Shown here: positions 14,993-18,285 of the stretch, in pieces | How positions within the stretch are numbered: position 1 is the stretch's first letter | How the letters are laid out: each line of letters begins with the position of its first letter | DNA from: Chryseobacterium gleum | GTDB taxonomy: Bacteria; Bacteroidota; Bacteroidia; Flavobacteriales_D; Crocinitomicaceae | Assembly (NCBI GenBank): GCA_945877005.1 | Contig: CAMCQL010000017.1 | Location: forward strand, 1 to 18,285 | Direction of reading: 5' to 3' | Length of the DNA stretch: 18,285 bases | The notes under the pieces: generated by a model | Databases searched by the model: none | What the model was told of the DNA's origin: nothing | Seen by the model: only the letters and a program-made list of their open reading frames with translations | Program-made: the position numbers and the translations under genes

Positions 14993-16111
14993 TTATATGG
15001 TTTTGCTAAATTCAATGATTTTATCACAAAAGTTTTCCCATGAATTTTCTGCTTTTTCTTTTTTAATTTCTTCAGAAAACTCATTTTTATAGTTTGCAGT
15101 AAAATAGGTGTTAACAGCTTGTGCAATTAATTGTATTTCTGGTTGTTCTACGATTAGTCCAGTTTTTAAATGATGTATAGTTTCTTTCAATCCTCCGACA
15201 TTTGTAGCGATAATGGGTAAGTCGTAATGATTAGCAATGGATGTAATTCCTGATTGTGTTGCCGATTTGTAGGGCAATATACAAACATCTGAGGCGGAGA
15301 AATAGGTGGTTACTTCATCGTCTCCAATGTATTTATTGAAAAGATGGATGTTATCTTTAGATTTTGAGGCATTTATTAATTGCTGGTATTTTTCAAATGA
15401 TCCATACACTTCTCCTGCGATGATTAATTGATAATTTTCGTCAAGATAATCCATTGTTTGTATCAGTAAATCTAAGCCTTTGTAGTCTCTGATGAATCCG
15501 AAAAATAACAATGTTTTTTTTGAAGGATTTAATTTTAATTGTCGTTGTGCCTCGGTTTGCTCAATTTTTGCTGGAAAGTGATTGTACACGGGATGATTTA
15601 CACGTAAATATTTAGCATTTGGAATAATAGAGAGCAAATCTTTTAAAACGGCATCCGACATAACGATAAATCCATCGTTGTTTTTTAAAAAATAGTTATT
15701 GCAAAATCCATCAAAAAAACGTTTTTCATGCGGTATGACATTATCAAGGATACTGATTCGTTTGGATGTTTTTTTTAGGGATTTACAAACATACCCAAGC
15801 GAAGGACCAAAAAATGTCATCCAATACTTTGTGATTAGAATATCGGGATTGTATTTCTTAAGTGCTTTTGAGGTGCTAATGTAAGTCAACGGATTGATTG
15901 AATCCAATAATTCTGTTGCTGGAATTTCGTCTGCTTTGTCGTCTTCGGTAATGTATTGTGTTTCTCCTGGAAATAAAAAGTCTGGATATTGGCGTTTGAA
16001 CGTAACTGCTTTTACTTGATGTTTTTTTTCAAATGCTCTGTACATTAATGCATTGAATTGAGCAATCCCTCCTCTAAATGGATAAAATGTTGATAAAATA
16101 GCAATTTTCAT
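14993..16111 (-). CDS. Glycosyltransferase family 4 (GT-B fold)
   Basis: A 372-residue cytoplasmic or membrane-associated glycosyltransferase that moves a sugar from a nucleotide-sugar donor to a glycan or lipid acceptor. The N-terminal Rossmann half opens with KIAILSTFYPFRGGIAQFN (2-20), whose glycine pair forms the acceptor-side loop. The donor half carries FFGFIRDYKGLDLLI (203-217) and SDVCILPYKSATQSGITS (274-291), followed by IIATNVGGLKE (300-310). The open frame begins at a TTG (16117), but the ATG at 16111 gives the natural GT-B opening and is chosen. The products are probably surface polysaccharide or lipopolysaccharide; donor and acceptor are not predictable. A 154-base gap separates it from the upstream GT9 gene, and the cyclase gene starts 9 nt after its stop. 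Confidence 0.9.
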   Translation of the reverse strand: MKIAILSTFYPFRGGIAQFNALMYRAFEKKHQVKAVTFKRQYPDFLFPGETQYITEDDKADEIPATELLDSINPLTYISTSKALKKYNPDILITKYWMTFFGPSLGYVCKSLKKTSKRISILDNVIPHEKRFFDGFCNNYFLKNNDGFIVMSDAVLKDLLSIIPNAKYLRVNHPVYNHFPAKIEQTEAQRQLKLNPSKKTLLFFGFIRDYKGLDLLIQTMDYLDENYQLIIAGEVYGSFEKYQQLINASKSKDNIHLFNKYIGDDEVTTYFSASDVCILPYKSATQSGITSIANHYDLPIIATNVGGLKETIHHLKTGLIVEQPEIQLIAQAVNTYFTANYKNEFSEEIKKEKAENSWENFCDKIIEFSKTI

Positions 16112-16193
16112 TTTCAATAGTTTTTAAAGATGAGGAGCTTACATTCTAACTTTTCTCTTTTGATAGAGAGTAGGTGTAATCCTATATTTCTCT

Positions 16194-16201
16194 CAAAAAT
16201 A
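16194..16201 (-). promoter_or_regulatory. Possible -7 box for the GT4-cyclase unit
   Basis: On the minus strand TATTTTTG matches TAnnTTTG, 82 nt before the GT4 ATG in the gap between the two glycosyltransferase genes. That is farther than the other boxes here, and no good -33 partner is seen. If real, GT4 and the cyclase can be transcribed separately from purK and GT9. Confidence 0.3.
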
Positions 16202-16265
16202 ATTCAGAATGATCAATATTCTAACATTTCAAATGAAGTTCGCGTAATTAGTAACTCACTTTTAA

Positions 16266-17360
16266 TTAAAAGCGTTCTAATTGCTCAATCGCATTTATAA
16301 AGTCAGTAGGTTGAATGTCATGCATACATGCGATTCCTTTTTTACAGGTATTTCCATAAAAACATTCGCACGGAGTAGGGGGTTCGACTAATATCCCTCT
16401 TCCATACAATTCAAATTCATGCTTGTTGAAGATGGTATTGCATAGCACCATTTTCTTTTTTAATGCGGTAGCAATATGCATCATCATTGAAACTTGAGTA
16501 ACGATGATAGTACAGTTATTTGTTAAAGCAATAAATTCTTCCAACGAAAAATGTCCAGGGTAGTAGGTCTCTGTTTCTTGAGACATTCGTTTGTTTTTTT
16601 CGTGTTCTAATTCTCCTCCTAGAAAAACAGGAAAATAACCTTTTTCTACCAATAATTTAGCCAATGTTTTCCACGAATCTTCTGACCACAGCCTTGTATT
16701 CCATCGTGGTCCACATCCAGTGTTCAGACCAACTATTGTTTTTCCATTGCTAAGTCCTAATAATTCTTTTTCCCATTTTTGAGACAATTCAGAATTCAAT
16801 TGGATGAGGTATTCTTCGTTGTTGAATTCAAAGTGACAAATTTCAAAGATTTCTTGTAGGTAGCTTTTTGTATTGTTTTTTGAAATTTCATCGAAAAAAC
16901 CAGTCATTAACTTATGTTCGCTATTACTTGTGGCTGGTGCGATGTGATTGTCTTTCCAAGTGTAACCGTATTTTGTAGTAGCGTTTACATTTGCCAATAA
17001 CATGCATGCCTCTGGCTCTTTGTCTAAGTTAACTGCAATATCAAATTGAGAATGTTCTATTGTATATACAGATGTAAAATCCCATTTATAGATGGTTTCG
17101 ATTTCATTGGTAGGTAAAATTGCTGGACTTTGAGTAAGCCAAGTAATGTGAACTCCTGGATAGGTTTTCCGGAAGCGCTCTACCAATGGAGTGGTGCGTA
17201 TTACATCCCCTAATGCACCCAATTTAATAATTAATATACGCGTTTTTATAGGCGAATAGTAAGTACAATTGGAACAATTTACTTGATGCTGTTTATTCGG
17301 AATACACGGAATCCCTGTTCTAAAATGGCTGCAATCGTAATGAACATCGGAACACTTCAT
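16266..17360 (-). CDS. Glycosyltransferase family 9 (heptosyltransferase-like) with N-terminal Cys cluster
   Basis: A 364-residue ADP-heptose:LPS heptosyltransferase-type enzyme (GT9), probably acting on lipopolysaccharide core or another surface glycan in the cytoplasm. The catalytic opening is ILIIKLGALGDVIRTTP (42-58). GLNTGCGPRW (211-220) and VTQVSMMMHIATAL (287-300) form the donor side. Unlike classical heptosyltransferases it begins with a cysteine-rich segment: C3, C10, C19, C29 and C32, ending C-x2-C-x-Y-Y. A second group lies near the end (C331, C333, C339, C345). These could bind zinc or an iron-sulfur cluster. The frame is open from 17396, but the ATG at 17360 gives a 10-nt gap after purK rather than a 26-nt overlap and begins just before the Cys segment. 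Probably co-transcribed with purK. Confidence 0.87.
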   Translation of the reverse strand: MKCSDVHYDCSHFRTGIPCIPNKQHQVNCSNCTYYSPIKTRILIIKLGALGDVIRTTPLVERFRKTYPGVHITWLTQSPAILPTNEIETIYKWDFTSVYTIEHSQFDIAVNLDKEPEACMLLANVNATTKYGYTWKDNHIAPATSNSEHKLMTGFFDEISKNNTKSYLQEIFEICHFEFNNEEYLIQLNSELSQKWEKELLGLSNGKTIVGLNTGCGPRWNTRLWSEDSWKTLAKLLVEKGYFPVFLGGELEHEKNKRMSQETETYYPGHFSLEEFIALTNNCTIIVTQVSMMMHIATALKKKMVLCNTIFNKHEFELYGRGILVEPPTPCECFYGNTCKKGIACMHDIQPTDFINAIEQLERF

Positions 17361-17370
17361 TGGATATCGA

Positions 17371-18285
17371 TTAATGGATTTTAGTTGCGCCAACAACCTT
17401 AATTAATTCTTTAATTTTTCTACCTGTATTTTTTGCGTCTTCCAATACAGGTTTTGCAATTGTAACATGCCCCATTTTACGGAATGGTTTCGTTGTTTCT
17501 TTACCGTAGATATGAGCGTGCACACCTGAAATTTGCATTGCTTCTTCTAATCCTTGATAAATTGCTTGACCTTCGAATCCTTTTTCACCTAACAAGTTAA
17601 TCATTACTCCTGGCTGAATTAAATCAGTAGCGCCAAGAGGTAGGTTCAATACACTTCTTAAGTGTTGTTCGAATTGTGAGGTTCTATTGCATTCTATGGT
17701 ATGGTGTCCGCTGTTGTGTGGTCGTGGTGCGATTTCATTTACGTACAATTCACCTTGTTTGGACAAGAAGAACTCTACGGCTAAAATTCCAACCATTCCA
17801 AGTTGCTCTATGATTTGAATTGCTAGTTCTTTTGCTTTTGCTTCTATTTCTGGTGCAATATCTGCAGGTGAAAATAGAAATTCAACCAAGTTTGCTTCAG
17901 TACTGAATTCACATTCAACACTAGGGTAGACAGCTGTTTCTCCTTTTTCATTTCGAGCTACGATTACAGCGAGTTCTTTTTGAAAGTCAACAAATTTCTC
18001 TAATACACTTGGTTCATCAAATGCAGTATCAATGTCATTGGTAGTGCGTAATGCTGTCACACCTTTGCCATCGTATCCACCCTTACGCATTTTTTGCATA
18101 AAAGGAAATTCTTCTTCAAATTTCTTGATTTCAGATCGGTCATTGATTAAATAAAACGGCAAGGTAGGAATTCCGTGTTCTTGGTAAAATTGTTTTTGTA
18201 GGCCTTTATCTTGGATGATTTTTAAGACTGCAGGTTGTGGAAAAACTTTTTTTCCTTCTTTTTCTAATTTTTCAAGTGCTTCAAT
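17371..18285 (-). CDS. purK: N5-carboxyaminoimidazole ribonucleotide synthase, 5' end outside window
   Basis: An ATP-grasp enzyme of de novo purine synthesis that converts AIR, ATP and bicarbonate to N5-CAIR, the substrate of PurE. The reading frame stays open to the window edge, and the first 41 codons seen (ending QDKGLQKQFYQEHGIPT) are clearly PurK, so the gene continues beyond 18285. About 304 residues are visible and roughly 80 N-terminal ones are missing relative to the usual length. Landmarks in window numbering are the ATP-grasp loop KMRKGGYDGKGV (65-76), EKFVDFQKELAVIVAR (96-111), and the family signature NEIAPRPHNSGHHTIE (183-198). The GT9 gene starts 10 nt after its stop. Confidence 0.95.
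   Translation of the reverse strand: MEALEKLEKEGKKVFPQPAVLKIIQDKGLQKQFYQEHGIPTLPFYLINDRSEIKKFEEEFPFMQKMRKGGYDGKGVTALRTTNDIDTAFDEPSVLEKFVDFQKELAVIVARNEKGETAVYPSVECEFSTEANLVEFLFSPADIAPEIEAKAKELAIQIIEQLGMVGILAVEFFLSKQGELYVNEIAPRPHNSGHHTIECNRTSQFEQHLRSVLNLPLGATDLIQPGVMINLLGEKGFEGQAIYQGLEEAMQISGVHAHIYGKETTKPFRKMGHVTIAKPVLEDAKNTGRKIKELIKVVGATKIH

Noticed and set aside
1..18285. CRISPR arrays, insertion sequences, tRNA or rRNA genes, phage genes, toxin-antitoxin pairs
   Set aside because: No direct-repeat array, transposase or integrase motif, cloverleaf or rRNA-like segment was seen; the window is almost fully explained by ordinary chromosomal genes.

Overview
The window looks like chromosomal DNA of a flavobacterial Bacteroidota. 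It is AT-rich and contains a GldH-type gliding lipoprotein, a Bacteroidota-style RicT, an Obg without a C-terminal OCT domain, and a large two-component-propeller/Y_Y_Y sensor. Promoter -7 boxes of the TAnnTTTG type recur 14-21 nt before start codons, and Shine-Dalgarno sequences are essentially absent. The genus cannot be fixed from the sequence alone; a Fluviicola/Crocinitomicaceae-like organism would fit.

Layout, left to right. (1) 1-929, plus strand: the 3' end of a TPR gene overlapping an unrecognised multi-pass membrane protein. (2) 958-2857, minus strand: a compact operon, ridA-like > membrane TPR protein > SAM-dependent methyltransferase. (3) 2858-3209: a divergent promoter region. 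(4) 3210-5902, plus strand: hpt-adk-obgE-PAP2 phosphatase, with each junction overlapping or 2 nt apart. (5) 6080-7910, plus strand: ricT overlapping gldH. (6) A long hairpin at 7945-7997 separates the convergent gldH and rnr. (7) 8006-10150, minus strand: RNase R. (8) 10333-10848, plus strand: ferritin, with its own promoter, a palindrome at that promoter and a clear intrinsic terminator. (9) 11066-18285, minus strand: purK (5' end outside the window) > family 9 glycosyltransferase > family 4 glycosyltransferase > a 1305-residue membrane sensor that ends in an adenylate cyclase domain followed by an HD phosphohydrolase domain.

Most of the window is housekeeping: purine salvage and synthesis, GTPase, RNA processing and decay, iron storage. 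The most unusual item is the sensor protein at 11066-14983. It has a secretion signal, about ten visible propeller motifs, a Y_Y_Y domain, one membrane helix, a long coiled coil, a class III cyclase with every ATP-type catalytic residue present, and a C-terminal HD domain with a phosphodiesterase-like Y-H-x-x-x-H...HD...D pattern. It therefore appears to carry both a cAMP-making and a possible cAMP-breaking domain under one periplasmic sensor, and it sits 9 nt downstream of a glycosyltransferase gene. The individual domains are known. Whether this combination has been studied experimentally cannot be decided here.
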